Assembly (NCBI GenBank): GCA_041398825.1
Contig: JAWKTX010000005.1
Location: forward strand, 62,001 to 126,000
From: Planctomycetaceae bacterium
GTDB taxonomy: Bacteria > Planctomycetota > Planctomycetia > Planctomycetales > Planctomycetaceae
DNA: 64,000 nucleotides
Reading direction: 5' to 3'
The stretch's first letter is position 1, and each line of letters begins with the position of its first letter. Both the position numbers and the translations under genes were made by a program. The notes under the pieces are model-generated. The model was not told where the DNA came from. It saw only the letters and a list, made by a program, of their open reading frames with translations, and made no database searches. Of the stretch, positions 16,508 to 28,000 are shown one piece after another.

Positions 16508-17682
16508 AAGCCGACGGTACATCGCCTGCGTTTCATGAACACTCGGTAGGATTGACAAGCACCCGCTTGATGCAATTGTTTTCCGAGCAGGAGCCTCTGC
16601 GTCTTGCCTGTGGCGCGCAACTCGGACCCATTACAGTTGCATACGAAACCTACGGCAGCCTGAATGCTGATGCCTCCAATGCCATTTTCGTTTGCCACGC
16701 GCTGACAGGCGACGCTCACGCGGCCGGATATCATTCCAGCGAAGATCGCAAGCCAGGCTGGTGGGATGGATTTATCGGCCCGGGCAAAGGAATCGACACC
16801 AACAGGTACTACGTCATCTGTGCCAATGTTCTCGGCGGCTGTCAGGGAACAACTGGTCCGGGGTCTTTGAATCCTGCGACTGGAAAGCGGTTCTGCCTGG
16901 ACTTTCCGTTCCTGACAGTTGCAGACATTGTCTCTGTACATTCGAAGCTGGTGGAATCGCTGGGGATTCGACAGCTTCTGGCCGTTGTGGGCGGCAGTCT
17001 TGGTGGCATGCAGGTATTGCAATGGACGGTTCAGTTCCCGAATCAGGTCAAGTCGGCTGTTGTGCTGGCATCAGCACCCAAACTGGCGGCTCAGGGGATC
17101 GCTTTCAACGCCGTCGGGCGTCGAGCAATATACGCTGACACAGGTTTTTGTAATGGCGACTATTACGATTCCGAAGGACCGCGTTACGGCCTGGCCCTGG
17201 CACGCATGGTGGCTCACATCACCTATCTGTCCGAAGATTCGATCGAACTGAAGTTTGGGCGAAGGCTTCAGGACAGCGACCGATTTGCGTTCAGTATGCA
17301 GAAGGAAACGGAGTTTCAGATCGAAAGCTATCTGCATTATCAGGGCAAACGGTTTGTCCAGCGGTTTGACGCAAACAGCTACCTGTATTTGACCCGTGCG
17401 ATGGACTATTTTGATCTGTCGGACGGACATGCGACTCTGGCGGACGCCCTGCGGAATGTGAAAGCCCGATTTCTGGTGGCTTCCTATGATACGGACTGGC
17501 TTTTTCCAACCGGACAAAGCCGCGACCTGGTGACATCGCTGCTGGAAGTTGGCAAACACGTTTCGTTTGTCGAACTGTTGTGCCCCTTCGGGCATGATTC
17601 CTTCCTGATTGACATCGATCCTCTGGCACAATTGGTGTCACCATTTCTTCAACAGACCATGAAGGCATCGCAGGTCGATTAA
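16492..17682 (+). CDS. metX: Homoserine O-acyltransferase MetX
   Basis: A 396-residue alpha/beta-hydrolase that acylates homoserine in methionine synthesis. It has the family opening LACGAQLGPITVAYETYG, the GPGKGIDT and CANVLGGCQGTTGP blocks, the nucleophile Ser169 in GGSLGGMQ, Asp335 in TDWLFP and His368 in FGHDSF, completing the triad. The GTG at 16492 is the only upstream start that keeps the conserved SVGL segment; it lies inside the phosphatase gene. The start of metW overlaps the stop (TAATG). MetX enzymes may use acetyl- or succinyl-CoA and the donor cannot be read safely here. Confidence 0.93.
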   Translation: METLVEADGTSPAFHEHSVGLTSTRLMQLFSEQEPLRLACGAQLGPITVAYETYGSLNADASNAIFVCHALTGDAHAAGYHSSEDRKPGWWDGFIGPGKGIDTNRYYVICANVLGGCQGTTGPGSLNPATGKRFCLDFPFLTVADIVSVHSKLVESLGIRQLLAVVGGSLGGMQVLQWTVQFPNQVKSAVVLASAPKLAAQGIAFNAVGRRAIYADTGFCNGDYYDSEGPRYGLALARMVAHITYLSEDSIELKFGRRLQDSDRFAFSMQKETEFQIESYLHYQGKRFVQRFDANSYLYLTRAMDYFDLSDGHATLADALRNVKARFLVASYDTDWLFPTGQSRDLVTSLLEVGKHVSFVELLCPFGHDSFLIDIDPLAQLVSPFLQQTMKASQVD

Positions 17683-18362
17683 TGTCAGGACCCGCTCGCT
17701 ACCAAATGCCCGACGCATCCGTTCAATTGACGGATGAACTGATCATGCAGCACATTGATCAGGGAAGCCGCGTCATCGACCTTGGCTGCGGCGATGGCCG
17801 CCTGATGCAGCGCCTGCGTGACGAGATGGGTTGCGTGGTTCAGGGCGTGGATGTCGAACACTCGAATATCATTTCCGTTATCGGACGAGGCCTGCCAGCG
17901 ATCGAGGCAGATCTGAACGAAGGCCTGATCGACGTCCCGGATTCCTGCTTCGACTTCGCGGTACTCAGCCAGACGCTGCAGCAGGTGCAAAAACCAAAGC
18001 TGCTGCTGATTGAAATGCTGCGAGTCGCACGTCGCGCGCTGATTGTCGTACCGAACTTTGGACACTGGCGGGTTCGTTTTGAAGTGCTGCTTCGCGGGCG
18101 AACCCCTGTCACAAGAACTTTACCCTACGAATGGCACGAGACACCAAACCTGCATTTCATGTCGATGCGGGACTTTCGAGAATTGATGGCAAGTATTGGG
18201 CTTCGAATTGTTAAAGAAACACCGATAGTGAATGGCCAGGCTCGAGATCAGTTACCAGCTGCCAATTTGAGAGCTGACAGCGTTTTCTATCTGCTGGAAC
18301 GACAGCTTCCCCGTGCCCGGAAAGACAGCCACACCCAAGAAACGGATGGTTCGCTCGGCTGA
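17682..18362 (+). CDS. metW: MetW methyltransferase-like protein
   Basis: A 226-residue class I SAM-dependent methyltransferase-like protein. SAM-binding motif I is VIDLGCGDGRLM (about 30-41), followed by VQGVDVEHSNI, FDFAVLSQTLQQV and RALIVVPNFGHWRVRFEVLLRGRTPVT, all characteristic of MetW, as is LPYEWHETPNLHFMS. MetW partners MetX in many bacteria and supports homoserine acylation. The TAATG overlap with metX agrees with a working pair. The C-terminal 25 residues are polar and unconserved. Confidence 0.93.
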   Translation: MSGPARYQMPDASVQLTDELIMQHIDQGSRVIDLGCGDGRLMQRLRDEMGCVVQGVDVEHSNIISVIGRGLPAIEADLNEGLIDVPDSCFDFAVLSQTLQQVQKPKLLLIEMLRVARRALIVVPNFGHWRVRFEVLLRGRTPVTRTLPYEWHETPNLHFMSMRDFRELMASIGLRIVKETPIVNGQARDQLPAANLRADSVFYLLERQLPRARKDSHTQETDGSLG

Positions 18363-18382
18363 AATGGAGTACTGTCCGACGT

Positions 18383-18814
18383 ATGCGTTTGCCATCAAAT
18401 ACAAATCAGCGATCACCTTTGCGTTTCAATATCACGCCGCTGATTGACGTGGTGTTCCTGCTGATCATTTTTTTCCTGGTGGCCAGCCACTTTGTTCGAA
18501 ACGAACAATCGGAGCCTGTCCATTTGCCTGCAGCAGGACAGGCAGAAAACGATGCAGAACCCGTCCGGTTTCGACTAACAATTACCATCGACCGGACGGG
18601 ATTGTTTTTTGTGGCAGGCGAACAACAGGAAGCAGCCGACGTCCTGCGGCAGATTGAAGACCTGAAACGGAACGCCACGGAAGAAGGTGAAGTCCCAGAG
18701 GTTCGTATCCGAACAGATCGTGAGTCTGAATATCGTCACGTGCGAATGCTGCTGGAACAATGCGCATCTCTTGGTATTCGAACCGTACGATTTGCCGTCA
18801 CTGTCGAGGCATAA
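18383..18814 (+). CDS. ExbD/TolR biopolymer transport protein (copy 1)
   Basis: A 143-residue single-pass inner-membrane protein. The ITPLIDVVFLLIIFFLVAS segment (17-35) carries the essential Asp22 of ExbD/TolR/MotB-like stators, which conducts protons with an ExbB/TolQ partner. The periplasmic part has the usual ending with repeated strands and a VRIRTDRESEYRHVRMLLEQCASLGI helix. A second ExbD gene follows 20 bases downstream. No ExbB/TolQ gene is in the window, so the partner must be elsewhere. It lies 20 bases after metW and may be read through from it. Confidence 0.92.
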   Translation: MRLPSNTNQRSPLRFNITPLIDVVFLLIIFFLVASHFVRNEQSEPVHLPAAGQAENDAEPVRFRLTITIDRTGLFFVAGEQQEAADVLRQIEDLKRNATEEGEVPEVRIRTDRESEYRHVRMLLEQCASLGIRTVRFAVTVEA

Positions 18815-18834
18815 CCTGAACGAAGCAGCAGTCG

Positions 18835-19305
18835 ATGAGAGTCCCTTTTCACAGCAACCGACGCAGTTCACTGGATGGTGAAGCGATGACGCCAATGATT
18901 GACGTTGTCTTTTTGCTTCTGGTGTTCTTCGTCTGCGCATCGATCGGTCAACGACCGGACCAGCTGTTACCGGCGGCCCTGAACTCCGGCACGACAGAAT
19001 CTGACACAGAAATACCAGATACTGTCGAACCAACACCGTGGGATCACCAGCAGGTACGCATTCATCTTGCTATCGATCCGGCTCGCGCAACTTCTGCCGT
19101 GGTACGGTTAAACGAACAGCCCATTGAAGGCATGAACGAACTAAGCGAGCGGCTTCGGCGATTGGCACAGATCGATCCGAAATCGCCTGTTATCCTGGAT
19201 GTCGACGATGATGTTCAGATTCAGAACTTCATCAGCATCTATGACCTCTGCCAGTCGCTGGATTTTGAAACCATTAACTTTGCGACGCGCATCAAGGTCG
19301 ACTGA
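18835..19305 (+). CDS. ExbD/TolR biopolymer transport protein (copy 2)
   Basis: A 156-residue paralogue of the gene before it, with MTPMIDVVFLLLVFFVCAS (18-36) and the key Asp23. The periplasmic region is longer and more acidic (TESDTEIPDTVEP), with the ExbD C-terminal fold at KSPVILDVDDDVQIQNFISIYDLC. Two unlike ExbD proteins in tandem are common in Planctomycetes and may form a heterodimer in one energising complex (inference). The 129 bases to the convergent histidine kinase gene show no clear terminator. Confidence 0.9.
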   Translation: MRVPFHSNRRSSLDGEAMTPMIDVVFLLLVFFVCASIGQRPDQLLPAALNSGTTESDTEIPDTVEPTPWDHQQVRIHLAIDPARATSAVVRLNEQPIEGMNELSERLRRLAQIDPKSPVILDVDDDVQIQNFISIYDLCQSLDFETINFATRIKVD

Positions 19306-19434
19306 AAACGAAACCCATCTATCATCGAGGGCTTGATGCCCCTGAAACACGCCGCGGTGATGCGTGCCGTTGCCTGCAGTCTGGTTCCTCAGCGGACGGA
19401 CTGCATCCCAGGAGACTGCCACCCAACGCAGCCC

Positions 19435-22029
19435 TCAACCAGTCACATTGTCCTGCGGTAGTTGAATGGCATCTGCAATTGCCCGCAGCTCATCCAGGAT
19501 TTCGGGTATCGGTTCCGGGTTCTCTTTTTCAGCAGCAATCTGCAGAAGCCTGGAGGGTTCGGTAAATGCGGGGAATCCAACGGTTCCTCCGGTACCCTTC
19601 AGACGGTGCGCCTGTTCTCGCAGTGTGCTGTAATCCCGATCGTCCCAGGCGGCCTGCATGGCAGGAAGTGTGGTTTCCAGGCTGACAACGAACTGTTCAA
19701 TAATCTCACGAAACTCGGGAACATCCCAGGGCAATTGCGAAATCAGAGGTGTCCGTTCGACGACCCTGGCTTTTGGCTTCTGTTGCCCTGCACTGCCCTC
19801 TGAGCTGCAGCCTGTGTCAGCAGAACTGTCTCCATTGCCGAGACTTGTTCTTTGAACAGACTTTGCGGTGATGGCCCTGATGACAGACTCAATCGGATCA
19901 TGTTCTGCCGACTCTGCAGCAGGCTCCGGCGGAGCTTCTGCGGTAGGCAACCACTGGGCGATCGTTTCCAGCAGCTTCTCGATGTTGATGGGTTTCGTCA
20001 GAAATCCGGAACATCCCGCATCAATACATCGTTGCCGATCCTGCTCCATCACGTTCGCCGTGAATGAAATGATCGGGATGGTGAGTCCAGCGCGGCGAAG
20101 CGTTTCCATTGCGGTAAAGCCATCCATGACGGGCATCTGCACGTCCATCAGGATCAGGTCGTATTGCTCCTTTGTGGCCTTCTCGACAGCGATCGCCCCG
20201 TTTTCTGCTTCATCAACGATCAGTCCGGCTTTGCTGAGCACAACTTTGACAAGCTGCCGATTGCTTGCGCCGTCGTCAGTCACAAGAACGCGCGCCGGCT
20301 TGAACCAGGTCGTCAGCCCGGTCTGACGGGACAGTGCCTGAGAACGATAGTGCTCCTGCAGCGTGCGAAGATCAGCCCGTTCGACACCGGTGAGATCACC
20401 TGGCTGAATGCTGAATGAAAACGTACTGCCCCGACCGTATTCGCTGGTGACATGGATCGTTCCGCCGAGCGCTTCAGTAAGTCGTTTGCTGATGGCAAGA
20501 CCCAGACCCGTACCACCGAATCGGCGCGTCACTGAATTGTCCGCCTGCATGAACTCCTGAAACAGTCGACTGATTTGTTCCTGCGTGATGCCGATTCCGG
20601 TATCGGAAACAGCGAACTGCAGCAGTGCCGCTGGACCCGAGTCAACAAGTTCGGCGACCACTCTGACCTCACCCTCGCTCGTAAACTTGATCGCATTGCT
20701 GACGAGGTTCATCAGAATCTGGCGAAGTCGGGTCGCATCCGTCCGAATTGTTCGTGGGATTTCCCCGTTCAGTTCCAGGACAAGTTTGATTCCCTGTTCT
20801 TCCGCTTTGCCGCTCAGAACAGAAATAACTTCCTGCATGAGCTGGAAGGGATTGCAGGGCCGGATTTCCAGTTCCAGCCGACCAGCTTCGATTTTGGAAA
20901 AGTCGAGAATGTCATTGATCAGTTCAACCAGATGCGTGCCACTGGCATGAATGGTATTCAGATAATTCAGACGGGCTTCTTCTGAATCTGACAGACCCAT
21001 TCGGAGGATTTCGGCAAATCCAACAATCGCATTCATTGGGTTACGAATTTCGTGGCTCATGTTGGCAAGAAAGTCGCTCTTTGCCTTGTTCGCCGCGTCG
21101 GCTTCGTCCTTCGCAATCTGCAGATCACGCTTGTTTTGTTCGAGCTGTGTGACATCGTCGAGCGAGACCATGACACCCCGCAGAGTGCTGTCGTCGCCCA
21201 GAAGAGGCGAACAGTTGATCTTCAGCGTGTGAGTCTGATTCCCTTTTTTCAACTCCGTGATCACGCCTGAAACAGGCTGTCGCGTCGAAAGACTATGTTG
21301 CCACGGATACTGCCTGCTGCCTTCGGGTACAGAAAGCCCAAGCTCGCCGGCCTTACGTCCGATCAACGCTTCAGCGGACAGTCCAACCGCTTCGGCAAGG
21401 GCAGAATTTGCGAGCAGGATGCGGTCATCCCTGCCAACAATCATGAGACCTTCTGTCAGAATATCCAGGGCCTCGCGAACACGGCGCGGTACCGCACGTG
21501 ACGGATCCAGATTCTTCAGCACCGTCTTCAGATAAATCCGGAATCCAATGAAACCCATGATACCGGCGAAGATCAGTAATTGAATGAGCGAACTTTCCAG
21601 TACAGAAGCAACGCCGCTACCTGCAACAGGAGCAAAGACGAATTCGACCGCTGCCCGACGTCCACCGCGATCAGCCACCGTCACTTGCAGAAACTGCTCC
21701 GTATTTTCTGTCTGCCCGTCAGGCCACCGTTCTTTGTGGTCTTCGGACGCTGCCAGCACAGCACCATCCGAACGTCGAATCCCAAGCGAAAGAAGACCCG
21801 GACTGGTCGTCGAGACGACATTCACATATTGCTGCAACTGCCTGGTGTCGTCGCCTGACAACAGCATTGAAGACGACAGCGAAACGGCTTCCGCGAGCCT
21901 GGTTCGCTCGCGTATCATTTGCGCATAGCGATCCGGAAGAAGGCCAAGCATATTAGCCCCAAGCAGAATGCCAAGCATCGAGCAAACCAGGCCAATCGTG
22001 ATTCTGGACGCGGCAGATAGTCGTCTCAT
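19435..22029 (-). CDS. Hybrid sensor histidine kinase (PAS-HisKA-HATPase-REC-HPt)
   Basis: An 864-residue kinase. TM1 (about 8-32) and TM2 (about 143-168) flank an extracytoplasmic sensor of about 110 residues. A PAS domain (about 185-300) starts with ALDILTEGLMIVGRDDRILLAN. HisKA follows with LANMSHEIRNPMNAIVGF and phospho-acceptor His326, then HATPase (N box QILMNLVSNAIKFTSEG, DTGIGI, GGTGLGLAISKRL). The receiver has LMDVQMPVMDG with Asp629 and FLTKPIN. A C-terminal HPt carries His808 in AHRLKGTGG. All phosphorelay residues are intact. Its ATG overlaps the stop of the giant cadherin gene (ATGA), so it is translated as the second gene of that unit. No response regulator with an output domain is in the window. 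Confidence 0.95.
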   Translation of the reverse strand: MRRLSAASRITIGLVCSMLGILLGANMLGLLPDRYAQMIRERTRLAEAVSLSSSMLLSGDDTRQLQQYVNVVSTTSPGLLSLGIRRSDGAVLAASEDHKERWPDGQTENTEQFLQVTVADRGGRRAAVEFVFAPVAGSGVASVLESSLIQLLIFAGIMGFIGFRIYLKTVLKNLDPSRAVPRRVREALDILTEGLMIVGRDDRILLANSALAEAVGLSAEALIGRKAGELGLSVPEGSRQYPWQHSLSTRQPVSGVITELKKGNQTHTLKINCSPLLGDDSTLRGVMVSLDDVTQLEQNKRDLQIAKDEADAANKAKSDFLANMSHEIRNPMNAIVGFAEILRMGLSDSEEARLNYLNTIHASGTHLVELINDILDFSKIEAGRLELEIRPCNPFQLMQEVISVLSGKAEEQGIKLVLELNGEIPRTIRTDATRLRQILMNLVSNAIKFTSEGEVRVVAELVDSGPAALLQFAVSDTGIGITQEQISRLFQEFMQADNSVTRRFGGTGLGLAISKRLTEALGGTIHVTSEYGRGSTFSFSIQPGDLTGVERADLRTLQEHYRSQALSRQTGLTTWFKPARVLVTDDGASNRQLVKVVLSKAGLIVDEAENGAIAVEKATKEQYDLILMDVQMPVMDGFTAMETLRRAGLTIPIISFTANVMEQDRQRCIDAGCSGFLTKPINIEKLLETIAQWLPTAEAPPEPAAESAEHDPIESVIRAITAKSVQRTSLGNGDSSADTGCSSEGSAGQQKPKARVVERTPLISQLPWDVPEFREIIEQFVVSLETTLPAMQAAWDDRDYSTLREQAHRLKGTGGTVGFPAFTEPSRLLQIAAEKENPEPIPEILDELRAIADAIQLPQDNVTG

Positions 22030-25000
22030 AACTGTGACTCCGTTACATCATTCCGTTTACTTTGCTCGCTGATCAGTGCCTCCTGATCTCTGATGATGGA
22101 CTGCAGCGAGTCGTTATCGTCTTCTGTTTCGCTGTTTTCAAAGACCATCAGTGGGTCAATCAGCCTCCAGGTAGGCATCTGAGCCAGCAGGCCCGTCAGC
22201 ACCATGCCACCGCGCAGAGCCCAGATGACGTAGCCGACAGACAGCCCCGAGGCGACTACCTGGACTGTGCCCGAAATTGCCCCCACAAATGCCGAATCGC
22301 TGCTAAGATCCTGCTCCAGCTGCTGTGAAACAGACGTCGAATGTGTCGTCAGCTTCATCAGGTTGAAGAAGTCGACGTGAACACCATCCTCAACGCGATT
22401 GAATTCGACGCTGTCCGTCCAGTCTGATCGAATGTCGCGGACAGAAATCGTGGATTCCAGCCCGCGCAGAGATCCCGCATCGACCACACTGTCAAGATTG
22501 GCGATAATCTCGGCCGTGCTCGATAAATCAAATTCAATGTCTTCCGCCTGTCGAACAAGAATCGCAAATGCTGGCAGTGCCGCATCGTCATCGTCAGATG
22601 AGTTGCCCCGGCCATTGCCCAATTGTTGAATCTGTGTACCGGATGGAGTCTGCGCCAGGCCGGTGTTCGATGACGTTCCGGATGTGGCCGAAGCGGAATC
22701 CGAAACCGGTGAATTGACTGTTTCTGCCCCAGGAGTGGAATTGGTCGACAGGGACTCGGATAAAGATGAACCGGAATTAGACGGAATCAGAAGTGGCGAT
22801 GCCCGAACCCAGAATCTCAATTGTGCGACGTCGCTGTCGAGTGTTCCATCCGTCGAAACAAACAGTACCTGATCAATACCGACAAAGTCCGACGCTGAGA
22901 CATAAATCAGTGTCCCATCCGGCGCGATGGACAGACTGCCGTGTTCCGGGCCCTGCAAAATCTGCAAAGAAACCAACTGACCGTCCACATCCACGGCCGC
23001 ATGTAATGCTGGAACCGGCGACACGAACACGCTCACTCCCGACCACACATTGCGAACAACGCTTCGCGCAATCGGCGCGTCGTCGATCGGTGTCACATGA
23101 ATCGTGAACTGACTGCTGGCCACAGCCCCGGAAGGATCCATGGCTGTCACCCGTACCACAGCATCGCCATTGGCATTGTCACTGGTGAACCAGCCAACTT
23201 CTCCGGTCGCAGAGTCAATCGACACGCTTCGAATGGCATTGTCCGGGTTACTAACAACCTGCACCGCGTACTGAAGCGTATCTTCTCTGTCCGGGTCGGA
23301 GAAAGCTCCTGACGTCTGCGTAGTCTGCCGTCCGGAATCCTCGTCGACAGTCACGTTACTAATCGGCGTGGCAATGGGCTGATGATTGATGTTGGAAATA
23401 CTTACCATGACGCTGATACGAGCATCCGGTGATCCGGCAATCGAGCTGTCATCAACGTTTCCAGTCACAAGCAACTGTGACGTGAGATTGAAGCTGGGGA
23501 CAATTCCAGCATTCAGGTAAAGCACGTGACTCGAATCGATAGAAAACAGGGCCGAGTCAGTGCCTGTCAGTGAGACAACATTTGTTCCGGTACCGTCGTC
23601 ATTAACGATGAACTGACCAATGCGAAGTGGGGCGGCAAGAAGAGTCCCTTCGTCAATGGAAGAAACGTCCTGCAAGAAAGACAGAGCTGGCGGTTGGTTG
23701 ATATTCAGCGTCACCACCGCGGGTGCACTGATAGCAACTCCATCAATGATGCGATAGCGAAATGAATCAACACCGTTGTAACCAGCTGCCACCTGATAAG
23801 AGAACGTTCCGTCAGCGTTCAGCTGAAATGAGCTGGCGTGAGAAGGCCCGTCGATGAGCTGAACCGATGCTGAGCCAGACACACCCGAATCATTAGCCGT
23901 CACTCCCAATGCTGGATCTGTCAAACTCAATCCCGTGGTGGCATCCACAACCCAGGTATCGTTTGCCGGCACTGCTGTGGCCAGCACTTCGACAGAGATT
24001 GTTGCGGCCGACGCAGTATGAGTTCCGTCTTCGTCGACGGGTGTCACAGTAACGAGGAAGTTGCCCGGGATGCTAAACGTATGCAGCAGGCCGCCTGACG
24101 TGGCGGAAGCGTTGGTAGTTTGACCATCACCCCAGTCAATCAACCATTGAGAAACAGTATCAGACCCCGGATCAACAGAGGCGACGTGCAGGGTCCATGG
24201 AGATCCGGTTGCCGCTTGTGCGCTGGCCGTGAGAGTTAATGACGGTTCCGTATTGTTGACTTGCAACACAAGGTCATCAACCGCCGAAGACCCGGACGGA
24301 TCTGTCACCCTCAATGTTATCAGGTAAGTCCCGTCATCGTTGATACCCAGAGCAGACAACTGAGCCCAGCTGAGCGTCGGATTAACGCCGATGGCGTCCG
24401 TAAAGATGCCATCGGCGTTGAGATCCCAACTGTAAACCAGGGCGTCGCCGTCGACATCACTGGAGGCCACTCCGCTGAGAGAAACAGACTGTCCTTCAGA
24501 AATCGTCTGATCCGGGCCGGCCACCGCAGTGGGAGCTTCGTTCGCGTTGCTGACATTGACCGTGATGGATTGCTGCAGGGACGTATTCACCCCGTCGCTT
24601 ACGGTAATCACAAGGGTGTAGGCAGGCGTTGTCTCAAAATCCAGAGCCGTTGAATTGTTGACCGTGATTGCACCGGTCGATGAATTCATGTCAAAGACGG
24701 CACTCGTGTTGCCAGAAACGATCTGCCAGTTTGTGTATGTTGTCGGGCCATCCGCATCGCTTGCCGTGACAATGCCCACAAGAGTCCCTGAGCCGGCGGC
24801 TTCGTTGACATTGAACGTTGCAGCAGAAATCACTGGGGCATTGTCGTTCGCGTTCAGGAGACTGACTGTTACGTCTTGTGCTGCAGAAGTGTTTGTGCCG
24901 TCGGAAACCGTAATTAACAGGGAAAAACTGGCATTGGTTTCGTAGTCGAAGGCGGCAGGATCATTTACGGAAATCTCGCCAGTAGAGGCATCTATTGCGA

Positions 25001-28000
25001 ACGCATTTCCACTATTTCCTCCGGTGATGGCCCATGCCATGAGTGTAGAGCTATCCGGATCAGAAGCCGTGACAAATCCCACACTGGCTCCTGCAGAAGT
25101 GACTTCGCTGACAGAAAAATTCTGTCCGGAATCTATGACCGGCGCGACATCGTTGACGTCGGTGACGTTGACCGTAACGCTTTGTGCTGCGGAGGTGTTT
25201 GTGCCATCCGATACTGTAATCAGCAGAGAAAAGCTGGTGGTCACTTCATAGTCCAGCCTTGAGGGATCAGCGACCTCAAGCTTACCTGTCGAGGCATTCA
25301 GCGCGAAGATTCCATCAGGATCTCCCCCCGTTATCATCCAGTTACTAAACGTTGCCGTCCCATCGGCATCCGTTGCCGAGACAAAGCCGATCGTTTGCCC
25401 GACGATGGCCGATTCGGAAATCGTGAAGGTCTGACCAGGAGTAACGACCGGAAGATTGTCGTTTGCATTCGTCACATTGACGATAACTGACTGACTGGCC
25501 GACGTATTTATGCCATCGCTGACCGTAAGTGTCAGTAAGTAGCTTGTCGTTGCTTCAAAATCCAAATTCGTCCGATCAGCAATTGTGATCTGCCCCGTCG
25601 AACTGTTGACTGTAAACACTCCGTCCGAATTTCCACCAACGATCGTCCAGTTACTGAATGTGGTTGACGCATCTGAGTCTGTGGCTGTAACCGTTCCAAC
25701 AATCGCCCCATTGCTCGCCGACTCGCTGATCGCGAACAACTGACCCGGTGTGATAACCGGCGCGTTGTCGTTCGTGTCGTCGACCGTAATAGTGAAGTTC
25801 CGCGAGATCTGCAGACCTCCGGGATCCGTCGATGTAATGCTGAGCAGGACAGACGGTTCTGTTTCAAAGTCCAGTCCCTGGCCGGCTTTGAGTTTCAACT
25901 GACCTCCGACCACCTCAAAGCGAGTATCGTCGACCGAGTATGTATGTGAATCTGAGGGATCGGGGTCGGTTGTCGACAGTGTGCCCACAATCGCACCAGC
26001 GGTGCCTTCGACGACTGTCGAATTTGAAAGGGAAATGTCCGTTGGCGCGTCATTAATACCATTGATGGTGATGTTGACGGTCGTGATCGCTGAAGTTGCC
26101 CCACCTGCGTCAGTCACGTAATACGTAAACGAATCCGAAGTTGTCGCGCTTCCGTCGTGCTGGTAAAGAAAGGATCCGTTCGCCAGCCACTGAAAATTCG
26201 CTGCGTGGGCGGGGCCATTCACGACAGTTACTGTCATGTTTTCCCCATCCGCATCACTGTCATTCTGCATCAGTCCACCGGGACCACTCAACTCTTCGGC
26301 CGAAACAACCAGCGCACCTGTCACCGTCCGATAGTCGGCAAGGATTTGCTCGGCAGTTGCCCCCTGCCTGCTGATTCGAAGTTCGTCGACAACTCCGCTA
26401 TAGGTTGCGGTCTGATTAAATCGGTCACCGACGTACAAATCCAGGCCGGCATCTGACGTTGGCGTACCTGAAGGAGTTCGGATGGCAGTCAGCGTTTGTT
26501 GAACACCATTGATATAGATATCTGGTGTGTTCGAGGCATTCGTGTTGTCATAGACAACGGCTACTTGTTGCCACTGGCCCAGTTGAATGGAATTCGTCGC
26601 TGTTCTCCACTCCCCGGCACCACCAGAGAAGCCATAGCTGAATCGCAGACTTCCGTTGGTCTGGTCGAGTTTCAGATTCCATCCACTACCATTCGGGTTC
26701 AGTAACGACGTCGCCTTGTCAAGAATCCGACCTTCTCCGGCATCTCCCCAGGTCGCTGGGTTGATCCAGGCAGAAACAGTACCGCCCCCCGAAAAGATGT
26801 TCTGCAGGGAAGCGTCATCGGAGATGACGCCGATACTGCTTGACCCGTTGAATCCCGCTGCATCCGCAACTATACCGGGAGCGATATAAATCGAAGAGTG
26901 CGCGAGGTTGTTCCCGTTTGCCGTTGAGTCTGATGGCAGGATCTGAAGATGGTGGATGGCTTTGTCTTCACTTCCCCAGACCCCCGTTGCATTCTGGCCA
27001 TCTGGTGCATCAGGGTTGTCGTAGTACATCCAGATAAAGTCGCCAGGATTGGCCGGGTCAATCGTCGGAACGTTCACCCAAACATAGGAGTAACCCGATT
27101 CGTCCCACTTATCGATTTCATGGTTCAAGAGATTCCCAGCCGAATCGTAGAACCGCAGATCTTCTCCGGCAGACTGGGTCTTTGAGTAATCAATACCGAT
27201 CGCATCCGCCGCTGACGCGTGCAGTTTTACAAGCACTGGCTGGCTGGTGAGCGAGCTGGTCAGGAACGAGTCGCTGAACGCAAGGCGTTGCCTGTAGTTC
27301 CAGTTGACGTTGTGCCAGTCGCCGATGGCCAATATCGTCAGGGACGAGCCTTCATCAACGGTATAGCTGTCGTCCACTGCGACCGGTGCATTCTCCCCCG
27401 CGTCGGTCAGATGAATTGTGATCGTCTCAGGACTGGAAGTGTTGGTTCCGTCACTGACTGCGATCTGCAGCTGATAGACTGACAGAGTTTCATAGTCCAG
27501 GGCAGTTGCAGTCGTGAGTTCCCCGGTGGCAGAATTGATGACAAACGCGCCGCCTGTGTTACCGCTCAGAATGGTCCAGCTGCTGAACGTCGTTGCAGTA
27601 TCCGGATCCGATGCAGTAGGAATCCCAACAACAGTCCCCGGCGCAACAGACTCGGAAACCGTAAATACCTGACCGGGGGCAATGACCGGTGGATTGTCAT
27701 TTGCATCCAGTACAGTGACATTCAGATCCTGCGTTGCGATGCCACCGTCCCCATCTGATGCCTGCACCTGCACATCGTAGACATTGTCCAAGCCGTTGTC
27801 CGTCGGCCCTTCAAAGTCCGGAGCGAGATTGAATGACAATCCTCCGGTAACGGAATCGATCGAGAACAGCGCAGCATCTGCACCGCCGGAGATCGAATAC
27901 GAAATCGTATCGTTAACGTCGGTGGCAGAGATTGTTGTGACCGTGGTCGAACCTTCCGTAACGGAGAGTGAGCCGGTCGAAGTCATTAACGGAACGACAT

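Noticed and set aside
24500..26100. Near-repeated DNA blocks about 300 bp long, first taken for mobile or CRISPR-like repeats
   Set aside because: They are the DNA of successive cadherin repeats in the giant protein and diverge at synonymous sites.
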